The notes beneath the pieces are model-generated. The model was not told the origin of the DNA. It worked only from the letters and a program-made list of their open reading frames with translations, and ran no database searches. From Flavobacteriales bacterium UBA6693 (GTDB taxonomy: Bacteria > Bacteroidota > Bacteroidia > Flavobacteriales > Weeksellaceae), in assembly GCA_002454815.1 (NCBI GenBank), contig DKJL01000010.1, positions 262,054-326,053 on the forward strand: 64,000 nucleotides of DNA. The letters run 5' to 3'. Positions 43,741 to 52,231 of the stretch are shown piece after piece (position 1 is the first letter of the stretch; every line of letters begins with the position of its first letter). The translations under genes and the position numbers were made by a program.

Positions 43741-43904
43741 GCAGTGAGCTTTTATGAAAATTTCCATTAACCGATCGAGGTTTCCTGTTTATTGGAAACA
43801 CGAATAATTAAAAGAATAAGCGAGAAACTTTCCGTTTATAAAGCATCTCAACAAACTTTCGTCAGTAATCTGTTTTTTATGATAACAGCGTCCTTTCCAT
43901 ACTT

Positions 43905-45086
43905 TCACAACGCATCTCCCAAGGCCTTTTTCGACATTAATGAAATTACCAAGCCAGGTATGGCTAGACCTATTGCCAAATAAAGTAAGCTTAATGGTGA
44001 ATACATTCCCAATAAAATTCCGGCAAGCGAAGTGGCGATCATAATCGAAAGATTAAATACGGAAGACTGCACCGAAGTGGCTACATCCTTGGCGGTTTCT
44101 ACCTGTCGGCTTACGGCAGCCTGCAGCAAAGTGACGAGCGGCCCGAAGGAAAGACCCCACAAAAAGAAGGCGAAGTGGCCCATCCCGATAATTTCGCCGA
44201 AAAATAAAAAGATGGCCATGGAAATAATAAGCAGCGCAAACATTAGGGTTGTAAGTAAACGTAAATGACCATCGGTGTATTTAATGGCAAGCAAAACCGA
44301 AATCATAGATCCGATTCCAAAAAGCAACAGCGCGCTTTCAATGCCGCCCGCTAGATCAATGCGATCCACCAAACTTGTGATGTAAACGTAAACGCCGTAA
44401 TGCGCCACTACGCCCAGTAAGGTGAGCAGCAAAACGACCAACACGGCTGGAATTTTCAGAAGTGCGAAAGGCGAAGAGCCTTTTGTTAATTTTTCTCCAG
44501 GTTTCGATGGCAACGCAAACCAGCTGATAATCGCGATAACGATGATCACGGCACCTAGCCCGATAAATTCCGTGCGCCATCCGAAATTTGTTCCGATCGA
44601 TGTCATGATTGGCATTCCTATACTGATTCCCAAAGTGTTACCCGCCATGATGACGGCAATGGCTTTACCGTGATGTTTGTCATCTACCAGCCGCATTCCG
44701 TACGCCGCGATCATCGGCCACATCACGCCTGCACAAATTCCGCCAAGCACTCGAAAAATGATAATTAAAGTATAATCATGAAGCAGTCCTGAGATAATGT
44801 TGGAGGAGGCAAATCCTGCTAACAGAATGAGCAGCAGAATTTTACGATTATACTGCATCGTTATTGAGATAAGAGGGATGGCAAAGATGGCCGACGCGAT
44901 TGCGTAATATCCGACAAGGTTTCCGGTTTGGCCTTCCGTAATTTCCAGATCGCCCATCATTTGTGGCAACACGCCGGAGGGCATCAGTTCTGATAATATC
45001 CCTACGAAGGTTACTGATGACATCAAAATCATCATCATCCAGGGAAATGTGTTGTTTGTTTTGTCGGTAAGGTTCTGCGTATTCAT
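43905..45086 (-). CDS. MFS transporter
   Basis: Protein of 393 residues with twelve hydrophobic helices and the major-facilitator pattern, in the sugar-efflux/nucleoside-type drug:H+ antiporter branch (SELMPSGVLPQMMGDL near helix 1, GNTLGISIGMPIMTSIG in helix 5). Substrate is unknown. It diverges from nothing nearby and is followed by a repeat region. An obvious regulator is absent. Confidence 0.88.
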   Translation of the reverse strand: MNTQNLTDKTNNTFPWMMMILMSSVTFVGILSELMPSGVLPQMMGDLEITEGQTGNLVGYYAIASAIFAIPLISITMQYNRKILLLILLAGFASSNIISGLLHDYTLIIIFRVLGGICAGVMWPMIAAYGMRLVDDKHHGKAIAVIMAGNTLGISIGMPIMTSIGTNFGWRTEFIGLGAVIIVIAIISWFALPSKPGEKLTKGSSPFALLKIPAVLVVLLLTLLGVVAHYGVYVYITSLVDRIDLAGGIESALLLFGIGSMISVLLAIKYTDGHLRLLTTLMFALLIISMAIFLFFGEIIGMGHFAFFLWGLSFGPLVTLLQAAVSRQVETAKDVATSVQSSVFNLSIMIATSLAGILLGMYSPLSLLYLAIGLAIPGLVISLMSKKALGDAL

Positions 45087-45161
45087 GATTAATAGTTTTT
45101 AAATTAAGTTACTGGTTCCTTTTTTTGCAGTGATTTTTTTTAATTAAAAAAGATTTTACTG

Positions 45162-47333
45162 TTAACTGAAAGTCGTAGAATTTACAAGATGCAGCATTTT
45201 GTCACTCATGGCAAACTGCCATTTCAGTTGTTCCCAAACGAGATGTTTTTCCTGAAGATCACGAAGTTCATCTTTGTTTTCTATATCTGAATCTTTTATT
45301 CTTTCTGTTTTGAACGGCAATAATTTTTCTTCAAAAGGAAATTCAGTGTCAGGTTTTAGCTCGGGTGCATAACATTTATCTTTATTTAAACATTGCAAAA
45401 TCTCATTCAGGTTTTGCTCGATTTTACTTACAGCTCTATTAAACTGTTCTGAGGCTTCCGTCGTTTTGTGATGTTTAACGTAGATGCTGAGAGAGGCCAG
45501 GGAAGCGAGAAAAGAATGATTCAAAACAACCAGCTCGTACATCTTATCCATTTCGCGCTGTTTCGATTTTGGTTCCTGCGCCATCCGCTGCAGCGCCACA
45601 TTGAGATTAGAAGTTTCGGTGAAGGCGGTTTTACGCGCAATACTAAAGGATGTTGGCAATTTACCCTTGTTCTTATAATACGAGGTGATTTTTTGCAGAA
45701 ACTCCCGATTTGCTTCCACGGCCGTTTCAATACTATCTCTCATACTCACCGATTCCCAACTTGGCCACAACACGCGCATTGCGATGTACGCAAGTGCAGC
45801 ACCCACCACTGTGTCGATAGGACGAAATTTGATTACACCGGAAACATCGGTTTCCAATATTGCATAGATAAAAATTACACTCAATGTTATAAAAACTGCC
45901 GAAGTCCTGTTGTTTTTTTGAATCATGGAAAAAGCAATGATCAGCGAAACAACTCCAAGAACAGCGAAAACGTAAGGATTTTGAATGAAGAAAACCATTC
46001 CTCCGGCGATAATTCCGCCTATCAGTGTTCCCAAAATGCGGTCGATGGAGCGACTTTTAGTAAGGCCATAGCTGGGCCGCATAATGACGATAATGGCCAG
46101 CAGAATCCAATAGGGGTTTTGAAAGGGCAACAAAGAACCCAGCGCATATCCGACCATCAGCGTTACAGCCAACCGCAGAGCATGGCGGAAAATATTCGAT
46201 CTGAAACTAAGATTCCGCACCAGCAGCATCGGTTCGTAATCCGGAAAGGCTAGAAAGCGTTGCGCAGTTTTTGGGTCGACGTTGCCAATTTCAGTCGAGT
46301 TCGGATCATCCAGCAGCCATTTGATCCGTTTTAATTTTTCGTATTGTTTTTCCTGATATTCCAGGAAGTTCTGTAATAAAATGTAATCTCCGTACAGAAG
46401 TTTTTCGCGCAGATTTTCTATTTCCGATTTAATTTCGATAAAACATACCATCAGCTGTTCATTTTCAGGTAACTTTTCCGGATCGCTTCCTGCAGCTGCA
46501 ATCTTTCGCAGCTGACTTGCCATTTCGAAATTAAGACTTTGAAATCTTCGAATATATTGGGGATGATTTTTGAATAATTGCTGCATCCTCTCGTACGCAG
46601 CGGGATTGGCTACAGCATTTTCCAGCATTTCCACCAATTGCACAAAAACCAAAAGCCTTTGATCAGCATAGTTGGACCAACCTGAAGTTCTGCGGTTAAG
46701 TATCAGAATTTCGCGCAGCGTGGAATGGTTCTTCGTTAATTCCGATTGAAGATCCAGCAATTCCTGTTGCACTTTTTGTCGGTCCGCATCAAAATTCGCC
46801 AGTTTGGCGCGGGTTTCAAGAAATTGCGCGGTCAGCAGATAGGTTTCCGAAAGGAATTCTTCAGTTTCAGCTTTCGGAAAAAGCAAATGCCAAAGGTTAG
46901 TCAATAAAAGGTACCAGATTCCGCCAAGCCCCACCAATAGCGCGTGCTCATAAATTTCCAGCTGTTCTAAGGTTAACGCAAAACTTAAAACCAAACTCAA
47001 TAATCCTGAAAATGAAATAAGCGAAGCTCTAAAACCATATATTGATACCATGGAAATGCAAAAACTCAGAATTCCCAAAGCGAAGAAAGACATCCACTTT
47101 TCATAATGCAGATAGCCCCCGATGAAACTTACGACGGCAATAAGGGCAGCGGACATAAGGATTCCGTTTCTTTTATGTTTAAAGCTGCCGCTCACGTTAC
47201 TGGGTGAACTCCAAAACGCACCAAAACCAATAGCCAGGCCGATTTCCAAATGATCAAACGCGGCGCCAAGGCCGATTGGTAGGGTGACGGCAAAGCCCAT
47301 TAGAATTGCTCTGGAAAAACTGATGCTTTTCAA
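45162..47333 (-). CDS. FUSC family (YccS-like) membrane protein
   Basis: Protein of about 723 residues with two clusters of transmembrane helices (~10-165 and ~390-530) separated by a soluble helical region, as in YccS/FUSC aromatic-acid-efflux-like proteins. The conserved second cluster has NPYWILLAIIVIMRPSYGLTKSRSIDRILGTLIGG. Start: TTG 47333; the frame stays open without ATG or GTG to a stop at 47409-47411, and the extra codons look protein-like, so a non-ATG start further upstream is possible. A TAAATTTG -7 box lies at 47396-47403 on the minus strand. Substrate unknown. Confidence 0.85.
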   Translation of the reverse strand: MKSISFSRAILMGFAVTLPIGLGAAFDHLEIGLAIGFGAFWSSPSNVSGSFKHKRNGILMSAALIAVVSFIGGYLHYEKWMSFFALGILSFCISMVSIYGFRASLISFSGLLSLVLSFALTLEQLEIYEHALLVGLGGIWYLLLTNLWHLLFPKAETEEFLSETYLLTAQFLETRAKLANFDADRQKVQQELLDLQSELTKNHSTLREILILNRRTSGWSNYADQRLLVFVQLVEMLENAVANPAAYERMQQLFKNHPQYIRRFQSLNFEMASQLRKIAAAGSDPEKLPENEQLMVCFIEIKSEIENLREKLLYGDYILLQNFLEYQEKQYEKLKRIKWLLDDPNSTEIGNVDPKTAQRFLAFPDYEPMLLVRNLSFRSNIFRHALRLAVTLMVGYALGSLLPFQNPYWILLAIIVIMRPSYGLTKSRSIDRILGTLIGGIIAGGMVFFIQNPYVFAVLGVVSLIIAFSMIQKNNRTSAVFITLSVIFIYAILETDVSGVIKFRPIDTVVGAALAYIAMRVLWPSWESVSMRDSIETAVEANREFLQKITSYYKNKGKLPTSFSIARKTAFTETSNLNVALQRMAQEPKSKQREMDKMYELVVLNHSFLASLASLSIYVKHHKTTEASEQFNRAVSKIEQNLNEILQCLNKDKCYAPELKPDTEFPFEEKLLPFKTERIKDSDIENKDELRDLQEKHLVWEQLKWQFAMSDKMLHLVNSTTFS

Positions 47334-47403
47334 ATAAACTTCCAGTTGCCTGACCGTATGTGAAATTATAGAATCAATAATCTTCCAAATTTTATCAAAT
47401 TTA

Positions 47404-48032
47404 TATTTTTATTTTTCAAACGCAGCTGAACCTCCTCATTATGTTACTAAACCCAATTTTTTCCGCCTTTTTTTCCGGAAACTCGATGTAATTTTACTGC
47501 AGTCATAAGCGGTGACAGCAAGGGTAAATAATTTTTGCGGGTGTGAGGATTGCTTTTTCAAAAGTCTACGGACAGATTTTCGAAGAAGATCGTCCTGTTA
47601 CTGACTATAAAACGGTGAGAGAAAAACGCTAAATTCGGTATCCGTCGATGAAAGAAGCAAAAAAAATTCTGCAGATTTTGAAAGCTTGCGCGTCAGGTTA
47701 AAAGGCACGACCGACGATACTCTTATTAATTTTTCCTGAATGAATTTTATCTCCTCGCCCGGCATAGGGATAGAAGCGTATAGCCCACAGCCGCGGGAAG
47801 AGTCTGTTATTATCGCGGGCTGTTTCGCTTTCCGCGGCGAGGACTATGAGCGGATAGCCCGACGGTGCGCCCTGTGCGAAAAGGAAGTTCGGGCGCACCG
47901 GATGCTCCCAAACAGAAAAAAGATGAAGATTTCGGTGAAGGATTGCAGAAGTAGTTCCGGTGGATATCCAAGGCGTCAATGCAATGGCATTTGATGTCTC
48001 GTAACTGTTTCCTTCTTGCTTATATAAAATAA
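47404..48032. other. Non-coding stretch before tRNA-Ser, with repeat and a possible relic
   Basis: About 630 bases. It contains a plus-strand frame from GTG 47543 that reads VRIAFSKVYGQIFEEDRP and then hits a stop, resuming in the same frame with MKEAKKILQILKA, so possibly a decayed small gene. The repeat at 47745-47910 follows. No intact gene is seen. Confidence 0.5.
47745..47910. repeat. Intergenic palindrome-rich repeat
   Basis: Contains TAGGGATAGAAGCGTATAGC (inverse orientation of the CCGCTACAATTCCT-type block at 49376), an ACAGCC..GGGCTGT inverted repeat, and a perfect 10-base stem CGGTGCGCCC (47863-47872) / GGGCGCACCG (47891-47900). Confidence 0.55.
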
Positions 48033-48064
48033 AAACCCTTTAAAACTAAAGTTTTAAAGGGTTT
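48033..48064 (-). terminator. Terminator after tRNA-Ser
   Basis: Perfect 15-base stem AAACCCTTTAAAACT / AGTTTTAAAGGGTTT with a 2-base loop, T-rich on the minus strand. Confidence 0.85.
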
Positions 48065-48088
48065 GGAAGTAATTTGTACTTACTGTGG

Positions 48089-48175
48089 CAGAGAGGAAGG
48101 GATTCGAACCCTCGATACAGTTACCCGTATACCAACTTTCCAGGCTGGCTCCTTCAACCACTCGGACACCTCTCT
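48089..48175 (-). tRNA. tRNA-Ser (anticodon GGA)
   Basis: 87-base class II tRNA on the minus strand: acceptor AGAGAGG / CCTCTCT, anticodon loop CTGGAAA giving GGA, an extended variable arm, and T-arm GAGGG TTCGAAT CCCTT. Confidence 0.95.
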
Positions 48176-48244
48176 AAATTGAAGACTGCAAAAATAAGTT
48201 ATTTTATTGAATCACGAAACAAGAAAACTGAAAACTAGCACATT

Positions 48245-49264
48245 TTAACCCAATGTAACCTCGCCGCACAGAATTCGTGAGAAGTTTTCGCCGAAAGTTC
48301 CTGTGTAATTCGGATTTTCCAGCACATGCATTGCTTTGGTGATCGCGCTTTCTGCCGTCAGATCGTGGCCGCTGATAGCACCGATTTCACGGAAAATATT
48401 AGAGTTCGAATATTTTCCAAAGCTGATACTGCCCGAAACACATTGTGAAATCACCACTATTTCCGTCCCGTTTTCTCTCAAAGTCTGCAAAATCTTTTTC
48501 GTTTGCTGCGTGTTAAAAATGGTGCCGGAACCGAAAACCTGCAGCACAAGTACCTTCACGCGCGGAAGATCCGTGAAGTGATTCAGGTGCATACCGGGGA
48601 AAATCCGCCAAAAAAGCACATCTTGCGAAATGTGAGTATCTGCCGAAAATTCACTGTCTGCCGGTGGCCGCCAGAGAAAGTCTTTCTCGATATTAAGATG
48701 AACACCCGACTGGCCCAGGACCGGATAATTCGGCGACTGATACGCGTCGAAAAACTCCGCCGAATATTTTAAGGTTCTGTTGCCGCGCAGTAACTTATAT
48801 TCGAAGTAAACGGCCACTTCCTGTATCACCGCCTCATCATCTTCATAAAGACTGGCGTAATAAAGGCTCGTCAACAGATTCTCTTTGGCGTCCGTGCGCA
48901 AGTCGCCGATGGGCAGTTGCGAACCCGTTAGAATGACCGGCTTGCGCAAATTTTTAAGCATAAAGCTCAGTGCCGAAGCCGAATACGACATGGTATCCGT
49001 GCCGTGCAGAATCAGAAACCCGTCGTAGAAATCGTAGTTTTTAGCGATATAATTAGCGATAACTTTCCATTCTTTGGGCCCCATATCCGAAGAATCCAGC
49101 GGTTTTCGAAACGGATAAACTGAAACTTCGCACTCCAAAAGCTTCATTTCCGGAAGTTTTTCAAAAATATTCCCAAAATCAAACGCCTGCAGACTACCGG
49201 TTTCGTAATCCTTTTCCATTCCGATGGTTCCGCCCGTATAAATCAGCAGCACTTTTCTTTTCAT
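48245..49264 (-). CDS. ansA: type I L-asparaginase
   Basis: Protein of 339 residues. Nucleophile Thr13 in YTGGTIGM and the second active-site pair Thr89-Asp90 in LHGTDTMSYSASAL are both present; the C-terminal domain holds VISQCVSGSISFGKY. It deamidates asparagine in the cytosol (no signal peptide). A TACTTTTG box lies just 5 bases before the ATG, pointing to a leaderless or nearly leaderless transcript. Confidence 0.95.
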   Translation of the reverse strand: MKRKVLLIYTGGTIGMEKDYETGSLQAFDFGNIFEKLPEMKLLECEVSVYPFRKPLDSSDMGPKEWKVIANYIAKNYDFYDGFLILHGTDTMSYSASALSFMLKNLRKPVILTGSQLPIGDLRTDAKENLLTSLYYASLYEDDEAVIQEVAVYFEYKLLRGNRTLKYSAEFFDAYQSPNYPVLGQSGVHLNIEKDFLWRPPADSEFSADTHISQDVLFWRIFPGMHLNHFTDLPRVKVLVLQVFGSGTIFNTQQTKKILQTLRENGTEIVVISQCVSGSISFGKYSNSNIFREIGAISGHDLTAESAITKAMHVLENPNYTGTFGENFSRILCGEVTLG

Positions 49265-49269
49265 AAGGT

Positions 49270-49277
49270 CAAAAGTA
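49270..49277 (-). promoter_or_regulatory. -7 element immediately before ansA
   Basis: TACTTTTG (TAnnTTTG consensus) on the minus strand, ending 5 bases before the ansA ATG. Confidence 0.5.
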
Positions 49278-49304
49278 CAGCATTTAGAAGAATCATAAAA
49301 ATCT

Positions 49305-49700
49305 CTTTTTGGGCGGTTTTTTTAGCTTTCGCCAACGCTTTTTCGCCCTCAGAAAAAGCTAAAAAACCGGGCTTTCCGCTACAATTCCTCCCCGCCGCGG
49401 CGGGTCCGGGATTTCCGCTGCAATCCCTACCGCGTCAGGTGTTTCAAAATCAGGTTCCTTTTTTTTATCGTAGATAAAGTTCTTAGCACAACAGCGCTGG
49501 TGACCGTAATAATTCTTTTGGGCGCTCGCTTCGCTCGCGCCAGCGTCTATCTGCATTCTGTTTTGCAGAACATTAAATCATTTTGTAAGTTTTTTTTGAA
49601 ACGCTTTGGGTTTCCAAAGCCCGTAGCGTTTTTTTTGCGGACGAAAAATTATATTTTCACAGCTGCTTAGTTGGCGCTCGCTTCGCTCGCGCCAGTATTC
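49305..49700. repeat. Composite intergenic repeat region between ansA and trmH
   Basis: Contains a GGTTTTTTTAGCTTT / AAAGCTAAAAAACC inverted repeat (about 49314-49367), the blocks GGCTTTCCGCTACAATTCCT and GGGATTTCCGCTGCAATCCC, a GCTTTGG/CCAAAGC hairpin nested in AAACGC...GCGTTT (about 49599-49632), and two identical 23-base direct repeats at 49521-49543 and 49673-49695 (GGCGCTCGCTTCGC start, GCGCCAG end). Non-coding, divergent promoter region of ansA and trmH. Confidence 0.65.
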
Positions 49701-49726
49701 TGCAATTAATGCTTATTTTTACGCGC

Positions 49727-50410
49727 ATGAATTATCAGCACGCTTTTCAGTATTTACAACAGTTTCTCACCGACGAACGGCTGCAGAAGATTAATCATTA
49801 TGCCGCCGAAAGTTCCGATTTTATATTGCCGGTAATTGAGGATGTTTTCCAGTTTCGCAACGCTGCCGCCATCGTGCGTTCTGTCGAAGCTTGTGGATTT
49901 CATAAAATAGTCGCCATGGAAAGCGAAAATCAATTCAACCCGAATTTGAGAGTGACCAAAGGCGCCGAAACGTGGGTGGAGGTGGAGCGGCTTCCGCACG
50001 AGCTCAAGTCGCTGCAGGAAATCAGGGCGCGGGGTTACAAGATTCTCGCTATATCACCCGAGCGTGATGCGGTACCGCTCCCGGAATTGGCATTGTCACA
50101 ACCTGTCGCATTGGTATTCGGCACAGAAAAAGAGGGCGTGACTCCCGAAATCTTAGACTTTGCCGACGAAACGGTCGCGATCCCGATGTATGGTTTTACA
50201 AAAAGTTTTAATGTCTCCGTTGCTGCGGCAATCTGTGTTTATGAACTGAAACAAAAACTGCTCAACTCCGACCTTGATTATAAACTTTCAGAAGAGAAAT
50301 ATTGGCAACTTAAAGTGCGGTGGGCAGTGAATTCGATTTCCAGCGGTTCGCAAATCTGGGAAAAATATTGTAGGGACATTACGTCGCTCGAAAAGATTAA
50401 TCAACAGTAA
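49727..50410 (+). CDS. trmH: TrmH-family tRNA/rRNA 2'-O-methyltransferase
   Basis: Protein of 227 residues with a SpoU/TrmH SPOUT fold: N-terminal NAAAIVRSVEACGFHKI (motif 1), LVFGTEKEGVTPEILDFAD (motif 2) and IPMYGFTKSFNVSVAAAI (motif 3), all needed for the trefoil knot. Length and N-terminus fit TrmH, which methylates G18 of tRNA. Start 49727 is preferred over 49709, because a -7-like TATTTTTA at 49714-49721 would otherwise lie inside the gene. The second 23-base repeat ends 31 bases upstream. Confidence 0.9.
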   Translation: MNYQHAFQYLQQFLTDERLQKINHYAAESSDFILPVIEDVFQFRNAAAIVRSVEACGFHKIVAMESENQFNPNLRVTKGAETWVEVERLPHELKSLQEIRARGYKILAISPERDAVPLPELALSQPVALVFGTEKEGVTPEILDFADETVAIPMYGFTKSFNVSVAAAICVYELKQKLLNSDLDYKLSEEKYWQLKVRWAVNSISSGSQIWEKYCRDITSLEKINQQ

Positions 50411-50465
50411 AAAGTTTTATTTCCGTGTCATTAATTACTGCAGATTATTAACAGACTCAGAAAAA

Positions 50466-51158
50466 TTAAAACTTGAGATAGTTCCAGGCTGCCACGAAAA
50501 CACCTGCAGTTTCTGTCCTTAGTCGCTGATTTCCGAGTGAAACGGCTTTTACACCGTGTTCTGCTAATAGTTCGATTTCTTTTTCAGAAAAATCACCCTC
50601 CGGACCGATTAAAAAGGTGATTTTCTCACCGGGGTTAATTTCGTTTAGATCAATCCTTTGCAGTTTTTCATTGCAGTGTGCCACAAAAGTCCTTTCGCTG
50701 TCCAGCGTTTTAATAAAATCCAAAAATTTAGTCAATTCATTAATGCGCGGAAAATGAAAACGTTGGCTTTGTTTAGAGGCTGACACAGACTGTTTTCGGA
50801 GTTTCTCCAAATTCACATTTTTCCGTTCCGTTTGTTCGGTATTGATCAGTGTAATTTCTGAAATGCCGAGTTCCGTGGCTTTTTCAATGAAAAATTCTAT
50901 ACGGTCGATATTTTTTGTCGGAGCGATGGCGATATGCAGTTGCGGTGAAAAACGCGGCAAATTTTCCTCCAGTTTTTCTACAGAAAGGCCGGCTTTTTTA
51001 CCTTCCAGATTTAATCGTCCATGCGCTACCTGCCCCGCGCCATCGGTCACGGATATTTGGTCGCCATCCTGCAGCCGAAGTACTTTTACAATGTGTTGCT
51101 GTTCCTCTTCCGCGATGACGACATTCCCGTTTTCGATGATTCCGTAAAATAGTTTCAT
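50466..51158 (-). CDS. rsmE: 16S rRNA (uracil1498-N3)-methyltransferase
   Basis: Protein of 230 residues with an N-terminal PUA-like domain (~1-70; EEEQQHIVKVLRLQDGDQIS) and a C-terminal SPOUT domain carrying LIGPEGDFSEKEIELL and SLGNQRLRTETAGV, the RsmE signature. It methylates U1498 of 16S rRNA. It lies 37 bases downstream of tsaD on the same strand and may share its transcript. Confidence 0.95.
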   Translation of the reverse strand: MKLFYGIIENGNVVIAEEEQQHIVKVLRLQDGDQISVTDGAGQVAHGRLNLEGKKAGLSVEKLEENLPRFSPQLHIAIAPTKNIDRIEFFIEKATELGISEITLINTEQTERKNVNLEKLRKQSVSASKQSQRFHFPRINELTKFLDFIKTLDSERTFVAHCNEKLQRIDLNEINPGEKITFLIGPEGDFSEKEIELLAEHGVKAVSLGNQRLRTETAGVFVAAWNYLKF

Positions 51159-51195
51159 TAAAAAAAGATTTAATTAAAATTTTAAAAAACTTCTG

Positions 51196-52227
51196 TCATC
51201 TGAAATCCTCTTCGATTGAATAACGGGCCGCGGCTGCAATACTGAGGTCGGCAAATTCGCCGCGGTCATATTTAAGTTTTGCAACCATTGCGATCATAGC
51301 AGCGTTGTCCGTGGTGTATTCGAATTTTGGAATAAAAATAGTCCAGCCCAGCCGCTCTCCATTGCGCTGCATCGCTGCACGCAATCCGCTGTTGGCAGAA
51401 ACTCCGCCTGCAATTGCAACATTTTTAATATTTAATTCTTTGGCAGTTTTTTCTAATTTATCCATCAGGATTTCCACGATGCATTGCTGAACGGAAGCGC
51501 AGAGATCATCAAGATTCTGCTGAATAAAATCGGGGTTTTTCTTCACTTCTTTTTGAATAAAATACAAAACCGATGTTTTAATGCCGCTGAAGGAATAATT
51601 AAAATCAGCCAGTTTCGGTTTGTTAAAAGTAAAGGCGTCAGGATTTCCATTCGCTGCCCGTTTATCGATGATCGGCCCGGCAGGATAATCAAGACCAAAA
51701 ATTTTACCGATTTTATCGAACGCCTCACCGGCAGCGTCGTCGATGGTTTTACCGATAATTTCCATTTCAAAATAATCGCGCACCAATACAATCATCGTAT
51801 GTCCACCGGAAACGGTAAGACACAAAAAAGGAAATGTTGGTGGCTCAGGATTCGCATCGTCAATAAAGTGCGCGAGAATGTGTGCCTGTAAATGATTAAC
51901 TTCAATCAGGGGAACATTGAGGCTCATCGCCAATGATTTGGCGAAAGAAGTGCCCACCAGCAACGCGCCGAGCAGGCCGGGACCACGGGTAAAACCGACC
52001 GCAGAAATTTGTTTTTGTTGTATATTTGCTTTCGTCAGCGCCTGGTCGACCACGGGCACAATGTTCTGCTGATGTGCGCGCGAAGCCAGTTCCGGCACCA
52101 CACCGCCGTACTCCAGATGAATCTGCTGATTTGCAGCGATGTTGGAGAGGATTTTATTACCTTTGAGCACCGCTGCCGACGTGTCGTCGCAAGACGATTC
52201 TATACCTAAAATTATTGAGTCAGTCAT
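51196..52227 (-). CDS. tsaD: tRNA N6-adenosine threonylcarbamoyltransferase TsaD
   Basis: Protein of 343 residues of the Kae1/TsaD ASKHA family. ILGIESSCDDTSAAV at the N-terminus, metal ligands His112 and His116 in NHLQAHILAHF, LTVSGGHTMIVLV, DDAAGEAFDKIGKIFGL and IAGGVSANSGLR. It transfers the threonylcarbamoyl group to A37 of ANN-decoding tRNAs with TsaB/TsaE. ATG 52227 starts MTDSIILGIESS; a longer in-frame extension lies in the divergent tamB gene. Only 4 bases separate it from the tamB start. Confidence 0.95.
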   Translation of the reverse strand: MTDSIILGIESSCDDTSAAVLKGNKILSNIAANQQIHLEYGGVVPELASRAHQQNIVPVVDQALTKANIQQKQISAVGFTRGPGLLGALLVGTSFAKSLAMSLNVPLIEVNHLQAHILAHFIDDANPEPPTFPFLCLTVSGGHTMIVLVRDYFEMEIIGKTIDDAAGEAFDKIGKIFGLDYPAGPIIDKRAANGNPDAFTFNKPKLADFNYSFSGIKTSVLYFIQKEVKKNPDFIQQNLDDLCASVQQCIVEILMDKLEKTAKELNIKNVAIAGGVSANSGLRAAMQRNGERLGWTIFIPKFEYTTDNAAMIAMVAKLKYDRGEFADLSIAAAARYSIEEDFR

Positions 52228-52231
52228 AACA

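Noticed and set aside
52139..52231. In-frame upstream extension of tamB
   Set aside because: It lies inside the divergent tsaD coding sequence and adds no recognisable signal; ATG 52232 is natural.
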